Source of the DNA: Lactobacillales bacterium
GTDB lineage: Bacteria; Bacillota; Bacilli; Lactobacillales; Vagococcaceae
Assembly (NCBI GenBank): GCA_015655485.1
Contig: JAATEZ010000298.1
Coordinates: 1-14,041, forward strand
Direction: 5' to 3'
Length of the DNA stretch: 14,041 nucleotides
The notes below the pieces were generated by a model. That model saw only the letters and a list, made by a program, of their open reading frames with translations. It was not told the DNA's origin and ran no database searches. Of the stretch, positions 8,565 through 14,041 are shown one piece after another. Numbering within the stretch: position 1 is the first letter of the stretch; the number at the start of each line of letters is the position of its first letter. The translations under genes were made by a program, and so were the position numbers.

Positions 8565-9839
8565 ATGGGCTTAAAATTACTAGTAGTGGGTAGTGGCGGA
8601 CGCGAGCATACGATCAGTCAAAAGTTGTTGAACAGTCCCAAAGTCGAACAGGTCTATTGTGCACCAGGAAACGCTGGCATGAAATTAGATGGGATCGAAG
8701 TCGTCGCTATTACTGAGGATGACCATCGAGGTTTGATTTCCTTTGCCCAAAAAAATAATATTGATTTGACCTTTATCGGTCCTGAAGACCCTTTAATAAA
8801 TGGGATTGTTGATGACTTTGAAGCTGCCGGTTTAAAAGTATTTGGTCCTAAGAAAGCCGCTGCTTTGATCGAAGGGTCGAAAGATTTTGCCAAAGAGCTC
8901 ATGGTCAAATATCAAATCCCGACAGCCGATCATCAAACCTTTCATGAGTATGGACCGGCTATTGCCTATGTCAAAGAAAAAGGCGCACCGATCGTGATCA
9001 AGGCGGATGGATTAGCCGCCGGCAAAGGTGTTGTCGTAGCTGAAACACTCGAAGAAGCAACATTGGCTTTAAAGGATATGCTTCAGGACAATAAATTTGG
9101 CGTCAGTGGAGCGAAGGTTGTAGTAGAAGAATTTTTGGCCGGAGAAGAGTTCTCGCTGTTGGCTTTTGTTAGAGGAACGGAGGTTTACCCAATGGTCATC
9201 GCTCAAGATCATAAACGCGCCTATGAAGACGATCGCGGACCGAATACAGGAGGAATGGGTGCTTACTCGCCGGTTCCGCAAATCTCAGAGGAGCTGGTCC
9301 AAGAAGCACTGGTAAAAATCGTGATTCCTGCTGCCGAGGGGTTGGTCGCTGAAGGACGTTCATTTACCGGGGTGCTTTATGCTGGTTTGATCGCAACAGC
9401 GAGCGGCCCGAAAGTGATCGAATTTAATGCTCGTTTTGGCGATCCGGAAACGCAGGTCGTTTTACAACGATTAGAAAGCGATTTGGCGATGATCATCGAT
9501 GATTTGCTAAATGATCGAGTTCCTTCGATTGAATGGCAGCAAAGCGGGTATAGTTTGGGCGTTGTTGTGGCGGCAAATGGTTATCCGGGAAATTATAAAA
9601 AAGGCACTGTTCTGCCCGACTTTCAATTTATTGACAAGGAACAATTTCACGTTTATTTTGCCGGAGTGGCGGAAAAACAAGAACACTTAGTTACGAATGG
9701 CGGGAGAGTCTATCTAGTGGAAGCCAGTGGCGAAACGTTGCAGGCAGCCCAGAAAAAGGTTTATCAAGTATTAGATCAGCTGAATACTGAAGGTACCTTT
9801 TATCGCAGTGACATCGGTTTTAAAGGAATACGAAGTTAA
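8565..9839 (+). CDS. purD: Phosphoribosylamine-glycine ligase (GAR synthetase)
   Basis: PurD is an ATP-grasp ligase that joins phosphoribosylamine (the PurF product) to glycine, giving GAR. The 424 residues are the usual size. Visible features are the N-terminal GSGGREH at 9-15, IGPEDPL, the ATP-grasp loop KADGLAAGKGVV beginning at Lys146, DHKRAYEDDRGPNTGGMGAY to about residue 234, and the metal-binding segment IEFNARFGDPETQ near 285-297. GGAGG at 8553-8557 precedes the ATG by 7 nt. It is the last purine gene here and is followed by a probable terminator. It is intact even though its substrate supplier PurF is broken. Confidence 0.97.
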   Translation: MGLKLLVVGSGGREHTISQKLLNSPKVEQVYCAPGNAGMKLDGIEVVAITEDDHRGLISFAQKNNIDLTFIGPEDPLINGIVDDFEAAGLKVFGPKKAAALIEGSKDFAKELMVKYQIPTADHQTFHEYGPAIAYVKEKGAPIVIKADGLAAGKGVVVAETLEEATLALKDMLQDNKFGVSGAKVVVEEFLAGEEFSLLAFVRGTEVYPMVIAQDHKRAYEDDRGPNTGGMGAYSPVPQISEELVQEALVKIVIPAAEGLVAEGRSFTGVLYAGLIATASGPKVIEFNARFGDPETQVVLQRLESDLAMIIDDLLNDRVPSIEWQQSGYSLGVVVAANGYPGNYKKGTVLPDFQFIDKEQFHVYFAGVAEKQEHLVTNGGRVYLVEASGETLQAAQKKVYQVLDQLNTEGTFYRSDIGFKGIRS

Positions 9840-9866
9840 GAAATTATTTTATTTGAATGAAAATTT

Positions 9867-9920
9867 AAAAAGTTGACAACTCGGCGGAGAATAAAAAACT
9901 GCCTGTATGTCAGCTTTTTT
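9867..9920 (+). terminator. Probable intrinsic terminator of the purine operon
   Basis: AAAAAGTTGACA (9867-9878) can pair with TGTCAGCTTTTT (9908-9919) to form a 12-bp stem with one G-U pair, and the right arm ends in a run of six T (9915-9920). It begins 28 nt after the purD stop. The 29-nt loop is long, and the A/T end of the stem is weak, so termination strength is uncertain. The A-rich left side could also let it work for transcription from the opposite side. Confidence 0.5.
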
Positions 9921-9956
9921 AACGTGCAAAAATTTCGCCTCAAAAAGACAAAAAAA

Positions 9957-10019
9957 TATGTAATGCTTTATATACATACATTTTCATGAAAATGAAAAGG
10001 AAGTTACATACAAATGTAA
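9957..10019. repeat. Nested dyad symmetry: 16-nt palindrome with flanking TTACAT/ATGTAA copies
   Basis: CATTTTCATGAAAATG (9979-9994) is a perfect 16-nt palindrome. It is bracketed by TATGTAA (9957-9963) and TTACATA (10004-10010), which are inverted copies, and TTACAT pairs again with ATGTAA (10014-10019) across a 4-nt gap. The cluster lies directly upstream of the mur operator pair. It looks like one or more protein-binding sites, but I cannot assign a regulator. The AT-rich background makes chance dyads easier. Confidence 0.45.
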
Positions 10020-10075
10020 GAAATAAAATTTCTTTTTTAAATAAATAATAAATTTATATTGAAATTTTATTTCTT
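10018..10075. promoter_or_regulatory. Paired operator-like dyads upstream of mupG (RpiR/MurR-type candidate)
   Basis: AAGAAATAAAATTTC (10018-10032) and GAAATTTTATTTCTT (10061-10075) are perfect 15-nt inverted copies separated by 28 nt. Each arm is itself a dyad of the form GAAAT-N3-ATTTC. The right copy overlaps the -35 box of the mur promoter, the position expected for a repressor site. RpiR-family regulators, including MurR, control MurNAc genes in other bacteria and often bind A/T-rich dyads of this kind. The assignment to MurR is inference, and no regulator gene is in the window. Confidence 0.5.
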
Positions 10076-10087
10076 TTATAGTATTAT
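10059..10087 (+). promoter_or_regulatory. Sigma-A promoter of the mupG-murQ-murP operon
   Basis: The -35 box TTGAAA (10059-10064) and -10 box TATTAT (10082-10087) each differ from consensus by one base and are separated by exactly 17 nt. Transcription would start near 10094, leaving a leader of about 115 nt before mupG. The GAAATTTTATTTC dyad covers the -35 and the start of the spacer. Confidence 0.7.
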
Positions 10088-10113
10088 TCAGGTAAGAAAA
10101 GCTGACATCGAAA

Positions 10114-10146
10114 AATATTCTTGAAAATGAAGGATATTCGTTTTTT
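10114..10146 (+). other. Leader hairpin with T-run, possible weak attenuator
   Basis: AATATTCTT (10114-10122) pairs with AAGGATATT (10130-10138) in nine pairs, one of them G-U, around the loop GAAAATG. CG and six T residues (10141-10146) follow. The shape is that of a terminator, but the stem has very few G-C pairs and is probably weak. Confidence 0.25.
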
Positions 10147-10196
10147 GAAATTGAAAATTTTTTTAAACAGCTTTCTGGTTCATGATTAAATTAGTT

Positions 10197-10204
10197 AAGG
10201 GGGG
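10197..10204 (+). promoter_or_regulatory. Ribosome-binding site for the TTG start of mupG
   Basis: AAGGGGGG ends 6 nt before the TTG at 10211. It supports a TTG start. An ATG at 10182 is in another frame and stops after 11 codons, and the next in-frame ATG would delete the conserved first strands of the barrel. Confidence 0.7.
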
Positions 10205-10210
10205 AATTAT

Positions 10211-11290
10211 TTGTTAGGTTTTTCAGTGTTTTTAGGTCAGGAGATCACTAAAGATACTATCAGCTACATTGAGCAGTTATCAAAAACAGGTTTTACCGGG
10301 GTTTTTTCATCCCTGCACATTCCTGAAGACGATGCTGCTCAATATTTAGACCGTCTGAAGATTTTGGGGGCAGCAACGAAAAAAAATAAGTTGTCGCTAA
10401 TGATCGATACTTCGGCCAATGCTTTAGAAAAAGCAGGTCTTTCTTTTCAAAATGTTAAATTGATCAAAGAATTAGGGATCACTGGGCTGCGTATGGATTA
10501 TGGTATCGATAATGTGACGATTGCTCAATTATCGCATGAGTTGACCGTTGGTTTAAATGCCAGCACTATTTCAAAGCAGGACTTGAATGAACTAAAAGAA
10601 AATAAAGCGGATTTTACTAACATGGAGTTGTGGCATAATTATTATCCGCGCCCAGAGACTGGTCTGGACAGAGAATCATTTAAACAAAAAAACAGCAGTT
10701 TGCGAGTATTGGGATTAAAAGTCGTAGCATTTGTTCCTGGAGATGAAAAATTTCGCGGACCTTTATTTAAAGGACTACCAACATTGGAAGAACATCGTGG
10801 AGGCCATCCATTAGCAGGAGCTATTGATTTATTAGAAAATGCTGAAGTGGACGAGGTGTACATTGGCGATGAAGGAATATCAGAAAAAGCGATTCAACAA
10901 TTTTATCACTATCAAAAAGAAAATCAGATATCACTTAATGTCAGACCGATAAATAAAGACTATATTTCGCTGATTTTAGGAGATCATGTAAATCGAATGG
11001 ATGATGCGCGCGATGTGCTCCGCAGCCGCGATGCCAGATCAAAGCAGACACCTGCTATAAAGGCTGCAGCGGCAATAGAAAGGGCAATCGGCTCAGTGAC
11101 GCTGGATAATGAGCTGTACGGAAGATACATGGGTGAGATCCAGGTGACTAAAAGGGATCTTGCTAAGGATAAAAAAGTGAATGTCATTGCAAAAGTGGTT
11201 CAGGATGATCTGGATTTGATTGGTCTGATCAAACCGGGACAAACATTTCATTTGCAACTGGAGGAGGAAAATCAAAATGGATCTAAGTGA
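10211..11290 (+). CDS. mupG: 6-phospho-N-acetylmuramidase MupG (DUF871 / GH170 family)
   Basis: MupG is a cytoplasmic glycosidase, characterised in Staphylococcus aureus, that cleaves MurNAc-6-P-GlcNAc taken up by the PTS during cell-wall recycling. The 359-residue product has the family's two parts. An N-terminal TIM-like barrel (about 1-240) contains LGFSVFLGQ, GLNAST at 114-119, the conserved WHNYYPRPETGL at 141-152, FVPGD and LPTLEEHRGGHP. A smaller C-terminal domain (about 245-359) has NRMDDARDVLRSR and the end segment YMGEIQVTKRDL. The start is a TTG with AAGGGGGG before it. Its end overlaps murQ by 14 nt, as expected for coupled genes, and the mupG-murQ-murP order equals that of S. aureus, which supports the function. 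Without that context it would be called only a DUF871 protein. Confidence 0.87.
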   Translation: MLGFSVFLGQEITKDTISYIEQLSKTGFTGVFSSLHIPEDDAAQYLDRLKILGAATKKNKLSLMIDTSANALEKAGLSFQNVKLIKELGITGLRMDYGIDNVTIAQLSHELTVGLNASTISKQDLNELKENKADFTNMELWHNYYPRPETGLDRESFKQKNSSLRVLGLKVVAFVPGDEKFRGPLFKGLPTLEEHRGGHPLAGAIDLLENAEVDEVYIGDEGISEKAIQQFYHYQKENQISLNVRPINKDYISLILGDHVNRMDDARDVLRSRDARSKQTPAIKAAAAIERAIGSVTLDNELYGRYMGEIQVTKRDLAKDKKVNVIAKVVQDDLDLIGLIKPGQTFHLQLEEENQNGSK

Positions 11291-12170
11291 TTTGACCACG
11301 GAAAGCAGAAATACGAAGACGATGAATCTGGATCAGTTATCGACAAGGGAAGTTTTGGAAACAATGAATGCTGAAGATCGCAAGGTTCCTTTGGCGGTGG
11401 AGGCTGTTTTACCAGAAATTGAAAAGGTCGTTCATCAAATCATTATCAGCTTTCAAAAAGGAGGCAGGCTGATTTATGTTGGAGCGGGCACCAGCGGCCG
11501 GTTGGGTGTTTTAGACGCGGCTGAGTGTGTACCGACTTTTGGGACAGATCCCAAAATGGTTCAGGGATTGATCGCTGGCGGCATTGGAGCGATGACCTTC
11601 GCAGTGGAAGGAGCTGAGGATTCAAGCGAATTGGGCAAACAAGATTTAGTAGATATCGCTTTAACAGAAAAAGATGTAGTCGTTGGAATCGCTGCAAGCG
11701 GCAGAACTCCTTATGTTGTAGGAGCGCTCGATCATGCTGGTCAAATCGGAGCGGTCACAGCCGCGCTTTCGTGCAATAAAAGCTCAATCATCGGCCAACA
11801 TGCTGACTATGCGATCGAAGTTGAGGTCGGACCGGAAATTTTAACCGGATCGACGCGATTGAAATCGGGGACAGCTCAGAAATTAGTATTGAACATGTTG
11901 TCCACAGCGGCTATGATCGGGATCGGAAAAGTTTATAAAAACTTAATGGTTGATGTTCAAGCGACCAATGAAAAACTGGTGGAGCGGGCAAAAAGGATCA
12001 TCGTGGACGCAACGGAGTGTTCTTATGAAGTTGCCGGCGAAAAATTCGAAGAAGCGGATAAGAATGTGAAATTAGCTATTATTATGATTTTAACGGCTTC
12101 AACAAAAGAAGCAGCAGAAGATCGTTTGAGGTTAGGCAAAGGTTTTATAAGTCGATCAATAAACTCGTGA
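11277..12170 (+). CDS. murQ: N-acetylmuramic acid 6-phosphate etherase
   Basis: MurQ removes the lactyl ether from MurNAc-6-P, giving GlcNAc-6-P and D-lactate, and so feeds the sugar into amino-sugar metabolism. The 297-residue SIS-domain protein aligns closely with the E. coli enzyme. Glu83 (in DAAEC) and Glu114 (in EGAED), the two residues implicated in catalysis there, are at identical numbers. GAGTSGRLGVLDA at 69-81, GIAASGRTPYV and GTAQKLVLNMLST are other signatures, and LMVDVQATNEKL follows. GGAGGAGG (11260-11267) lies 9 nt before the ATG, inside the end of mupG. It is complete, with murP starting 14 nt after the stop. Confidence 0.96.
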   Translation: MDLSDLTTESRNTKTMNLDQLSTREVLETMNAEDRKVPLAVEAVLPEIEKVVHQIIISFQKGGRLIYVGAGTSGRLGVLDAAECVPTFGTDPKMVQGLIAGGIGAMTFAVEGAEDSSELGKQDLVDIALTEKDVVVGIAASGRTPYVVGALDHAGQIGAVTAALSCNKSSIIGQHADYAIEVEVGPEILTGSTRLKSGTAQKLVLNMLSTAAMIGIGKVYKNLMVDVQATNEKLVERAKRIIVDATECSYEVAGEKFEEADKNVKLAIIMILTASTKEAAEDRLRLGKGFISRSINS

Positions 12171-12177
12171 AGGGGAG
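12170..12177 (+). promoter_or_regulatory. Ribosome-binding site that fixes the murP start
   Basis: AAGGGGAG lies 7 nt before the ATG at 12185. An in-frame GTG at 12167 would place this site inside the gene and add six basic residues, so the ATG is preferred. Confidence 0.75.
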
Positions 12178-12184
12178 AAAAAAA

Positions 12185-13624
12185 ATGACAGAAACAAAAG
12201 AAGAACGTTTAGCCAGAGAAATTTATGCGCACGTCGGCGGTACGGATAATGTTTTGAAAGTAGTCCATTGCATGACTCGGGTCAGAATGGGGATCAAAGA
12301 TGAAAATAAAGTCGATCTGGCAGGATTAAAAAAAGTGGATGGAGTCATGGGGGTCGTTGAAGACGAAACCTTGCAAATCGTGATCGGACCGGGAACTGTC
12401 AATAAAGTTGCGCAAAAAATGGTGGATACAGTGGGGGTCAAGTTAGGAGATGACTTTCCATCTGCCAGTCCCACTGCTGAAAAAATAAGCGGAAAAGAAG
12501 CAGTCGAACGAAAAGCTGCCGCAACGAAAGCGGATGTCAAAAAGAAAAATCAAAAACCGTGGTCGAAAGCCTTGAAATCTATTTCAAATATATTTGTCCC
12601 ATTGATCCCAGCTTTCGTTGGTGCTGGCCTTATTGGTGGAGTGGCATCCATTCTTACCAATATGTTGACTGCAGGAGATCTTTCTGGAGCAAGCTGGGTC
12701 AATATCGCTGCCGTAATGAACATCATCAAAAATGGCGTATTTTCTTATTTAGTCATTTATGTTGGGATCAACAGTGCGACTGAATTTGGAGCTTCTCCCA
12801 GCCTTGGTGGAGTCATCGGTGGAGTCACACTCTTGACTGGAATGAACGTTGAAGCGCCGCTGCCAAATATTTTTACTGGGGGCAGTTTGAGTGCTGGGCA
12901 AGGTGGTATTATTGGTGTGATCCTTGCTGTATGGTTAATGGCTTATATTGAAAAACGATTACATCGTGCAGTTCCTGAGTCACTAGACATCATTGTCACA
13001 CCAATGATCACGCTATTAGTCATGGGACTTATCACTATCTTTTTGATTATGCCGATAGCAGGAGCTATTTCTTATGGCTTGGTTGGAGCGATCAATTGGG
13101 TGCTCAATGTTGGCGGAGCCTTTTCAGGATTTGTATTAGGGGCCGCATTCTTACCGATGGTCATGTTCGGGCTGCATCAAATTCTTACTCCGATCCACTT
13201 AGAAATGATCAATCAGACTGGGAAGACTTTATTGTTGCCGATTTTAGCGATGGCCGGTGCTGGACAAGTAGGAGCTGCTATCGCACTTTGGGTAAAATGC
13301 CGCAAGAATACGCGCTTAGTTGAAATGATCAAGGGAGCGTTGCCGGTTGGGATACTGGGGATTGGAGAACCATTGATCTATGGTGTGACATTACCATTAG
13401 GAAAACCGTTTATCACAGCCTGTATCGGTGGAGGTATCGGCGGGGCTGTCATTGGTGCGCTTGGTAATATTGGCGCTATTTCTGTAGGACCAAGTGGTGT
13501 GGCTTTGATCCCATTGATCGCAGATGGACGCTGGTGGGGTTATTGTTTAGGGCTGCTAGCCGCTTATCTGGGCGGATTTATTGCCACCTTCTTCTTTGGT
13601 ATCCCTAAAGACATAGAAGAATAA
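12185..13624 (+). CDS. murP: PTS EIIBC permease, N-acetylmuramic acid-type (MurP)
   Basis: This glucose-superfamily PTS transporter probably imports and 6-phosphorylates MurNAc or MurNAc-GlcNAc. It has 479 residues. The EIIB domain (about 1-85) has the phospho-accepting Cys29 in VVHCMTRVR. A charged Ala/Lys-rich linker spans about 95-128. The EIIC membrane domain (about 130-475) shows repeated hydrophobic segments, for example near 136-160, 207-220, 240-256, 268-300, 313-332, 352-371 and 410-470, and the substrate-site motif GIGEPLIYG at 392-400. There is no EIIA domain, so phosphate must come from an EIIA-Glc encoded elsewhere, as for E. coli MurP. Substrate is inferred from mupG and murQ upstream; on sequence alone, a sucrose or trehalose EIIBC would be an alternative. 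The next gene starts 21 nt downstream. Confidence 0.88.
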   Translation: MTETKEERLAREIYAHVGGTDNVLKVVHCMTRVRMGIKDENKVDLAGLKKVDGVMGVVEDETLQIVIGPGTVNKVAQKMVDTVGVKLGDDFPSASPTAEKISGKEAVERKAAATKADVKKKNQKPWSKALKSISNIFVPLIPAFVGAGLIGGVASILTNMLTAGDLSGASWVNIAAVMNIIKNGVFSYLVIYVGINSATEFGASPSLGGVIGGVTLLTGMNVEAPLPNIFTGGSLSAGQGGIIGVILAVWLMAYIEKRLHRAVPESLDIIVTPMITLLVMGLITIFLIMPIAGAISYGLVGAINWVLNVGGAFSGFVLGAAFLPMVMFGLHQILTPIHLEMINQTGKTLLLPILAMAGAGQVGAAIALWVKCRKNTRLVEMIKGALPVGILGIGEPLIYGVTLPLGKPFITACIGGGIGGAVIGALGNIGAISVGPSGVALIPLIADGRWWGYCLGLLAAYLGGFIATFFFGIPKDIEE

Positions 13625-13645
13625 AAAACGAAAGTGAGGAGCAAG

Positions 13646-14041
13646 ATGTTCACTGGGATTATCTTCGATATGGATGGAGTAATCATTGATTCTGAGCCGA
13701 TTTATCGCAAAAGACGGGCTGATTTTTTTAGAGAAAATAATTTTTTCTTAACTAAAGTTCAGCAGGACCAGTTAGTTGGGATCCATCCCAAAGATATGTT
13801 CCGCTTTCTGTTTCCAAAGGATGCGGAAAAACAGGCGGAGTTTGGTTTACGCTATGAGCAATATAAAAAAAACTATTTTATCGATTTTAGAAGTATTGTT
13901 GATCCGAATATCGAATCAATTCTTGAAAGTGCTATGAAAAGAGGGTTGAAAATCGGCTTAGCTTCTTCTGGCGACTTCTCAACGATCAAAGCGATTTTAG
14001 CTGAAGCTAATTTAATTGAGTATTTTCAAGTGATCGTCAGC
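13646..14041 (+). CDS. HAD-superfamily hydrolase, beta-phosphoglucomutase-like, 3'-partial
   Basis: Only the first 132 codons are present, and the gene runs past the window end. HAD motif I is F-D-M-D-G-V at residues 7-12, with nucleophile Asp8 and acid/base Asp10, followed by IIDSEP, the usual start of subfamily IA phosphatases and phosphoglucomutases. A helical cap region covers about 16-85, and motif II (LASSG, Ser107 or Ser108) follows. GTGAGGAG (13634-13641) precedes the ATG. It is 21 nt behind murP on the same strand, so it is probably co-transcribed and may act on a sugar phosphate in MurNAc salvage, but the substrate cannot be read from the sequence. A general phosphatase or a phosphoglucomutase are both possible. 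Confidence 0.85.
   Translation, partial: MFTGIIFDMDGVIIDSEPIYRKRRADFFRENNFFLTKVQQDQLVGIHPKDMFRFLFPKDAEKQAEFGLRYEQYKKNYFIDFRSIVDPNIESILESAMKRGLKIGLASSGDFSTIKAILAEANLIEYFQVIVS

Larger units (their letters stand above)
9840..10210 (+). other. AT-rich intergenic control region between the purine and mur operons
   Basis: This 371-nt stretch contains no credible gene. From left to right it holds a probable terminator (9867-9920), a 16-nt perfect palindrome flanked by TTACAT-type repeats (9957-10019), a pair of mirror-image operator-like dyads (10018-10075), a sigma-A promoter (10059-10087), and a leader of about 115 nt with one small hairpin before the mupG start. ATGTCAGCTTTT at 9907-9918 recurs inverted at 10097-10108. 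Confidence 0.75.

Noticed and set aside
9873..9878. Consensus -35 hexamer TTGACA after purD
   Set aside because: No -10 box at 16-18 nt downstream; it is better explained as the left arm of the terminator stem.
9959..9972. Possible CcpA cre site TGTAATGCTTTATA
   Set aside because: It lacks the central CG and several other consensus positions.
10182..10217. Eleven-codon leader peptide starting at an ATG at 10182
   Set aside because: No ribosome-binding site, no regulatory codon run, and it overlaps the mupG start.
12167..12184. Longer murP from a GTG at 12167
   Set aside because: It would encode the Shine-Dalgarno sequence; the ATG at 12185 fits spacing and family length.

Overview
The window is a typical low-GC Gram-positive (Bacillota) chromosome segment. 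PurS and PurQ accompany a ~740-residue PurL, the gene order is purC-S-Q-L-F-M-N-H-D, the ribosome-binding sites are strong GGAGG types, and the next operon is mupG-murQ-murP. Together these point to Lactobacillales, most likely Enterococcaceae. I recognise the protein sequences as enterococcus-like, but I cannot name a species. All genes are on the + strand.

Bases 1-9839 hold the distal part of the de novo purine operon: purC (5' end outside the window), purS, purQ, purL, purF, purM, purN, purH and purD. Most junctions are overlapping or short (purS/purQ 1 nt, purQ/purL 2 nt, purL/purF overlap 16 nt, purM/purN ATGA overlap), as expected for one polycistronic mRNA. These enzymes run from PRPP to IMP, except for the carboxylation and adenylosuccinate-lyase steps (PurE/PurK/PurB), whose genes are presumably upstream. 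The main anomaly is purF, the committed step. An in-frame TGA at 5109-5111 cuts off the last 53 codons, which are still open and still clearly PurF-like. In addition, the threonine of the glutamine-binding R-Y-x-T motif is replaced by arginine (AGG, 4092-4094). The locus therefore looks like a recently damaged gene, annotated here as a probable pseudogene, while its neighbours look intact.

Bases 9840-10210 are an AT-rich 371-nt gap with a probable intrinsic terminator for the purine operon, several dyad symmetries and a good sigma-A promoter (TTGAAA-N17-TATTAT). A GAAAT-N3-ATTTC operator-like dyad overlaps its -35 box, and a mirror copy lies upstream.

Bases 10211-14041 are a MurNAc/peptidoglycan-fragment salvage operon: mupG (6-phospho-N-acetylmuramidase, TTG start), murQ (MurNAc-6-P etherase), murP (PTS EIIBC without an EIIA domain) and the first 132 codons of a HAD-family phosphatase/phosphomutase that runs off the end. 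MurP would import and phosphorylate MurNAc or MurNAc-GlcNAc, MupG would split the phosphorylated disaccharide, and MurQ would convert MurNAc-6-P to GlcNAc-6-P plus D-lactate. No regulator gene is in the window, but the promoter architecture suggests repression by an RpiR/MurR-type protein encoded elsewhere.

I see no tRNA, rRNA, CRISPR array, insertion sequence or phage gene, and no convincing novel multi-gene system. The purF lesions and the mur control region are the points worth following up.
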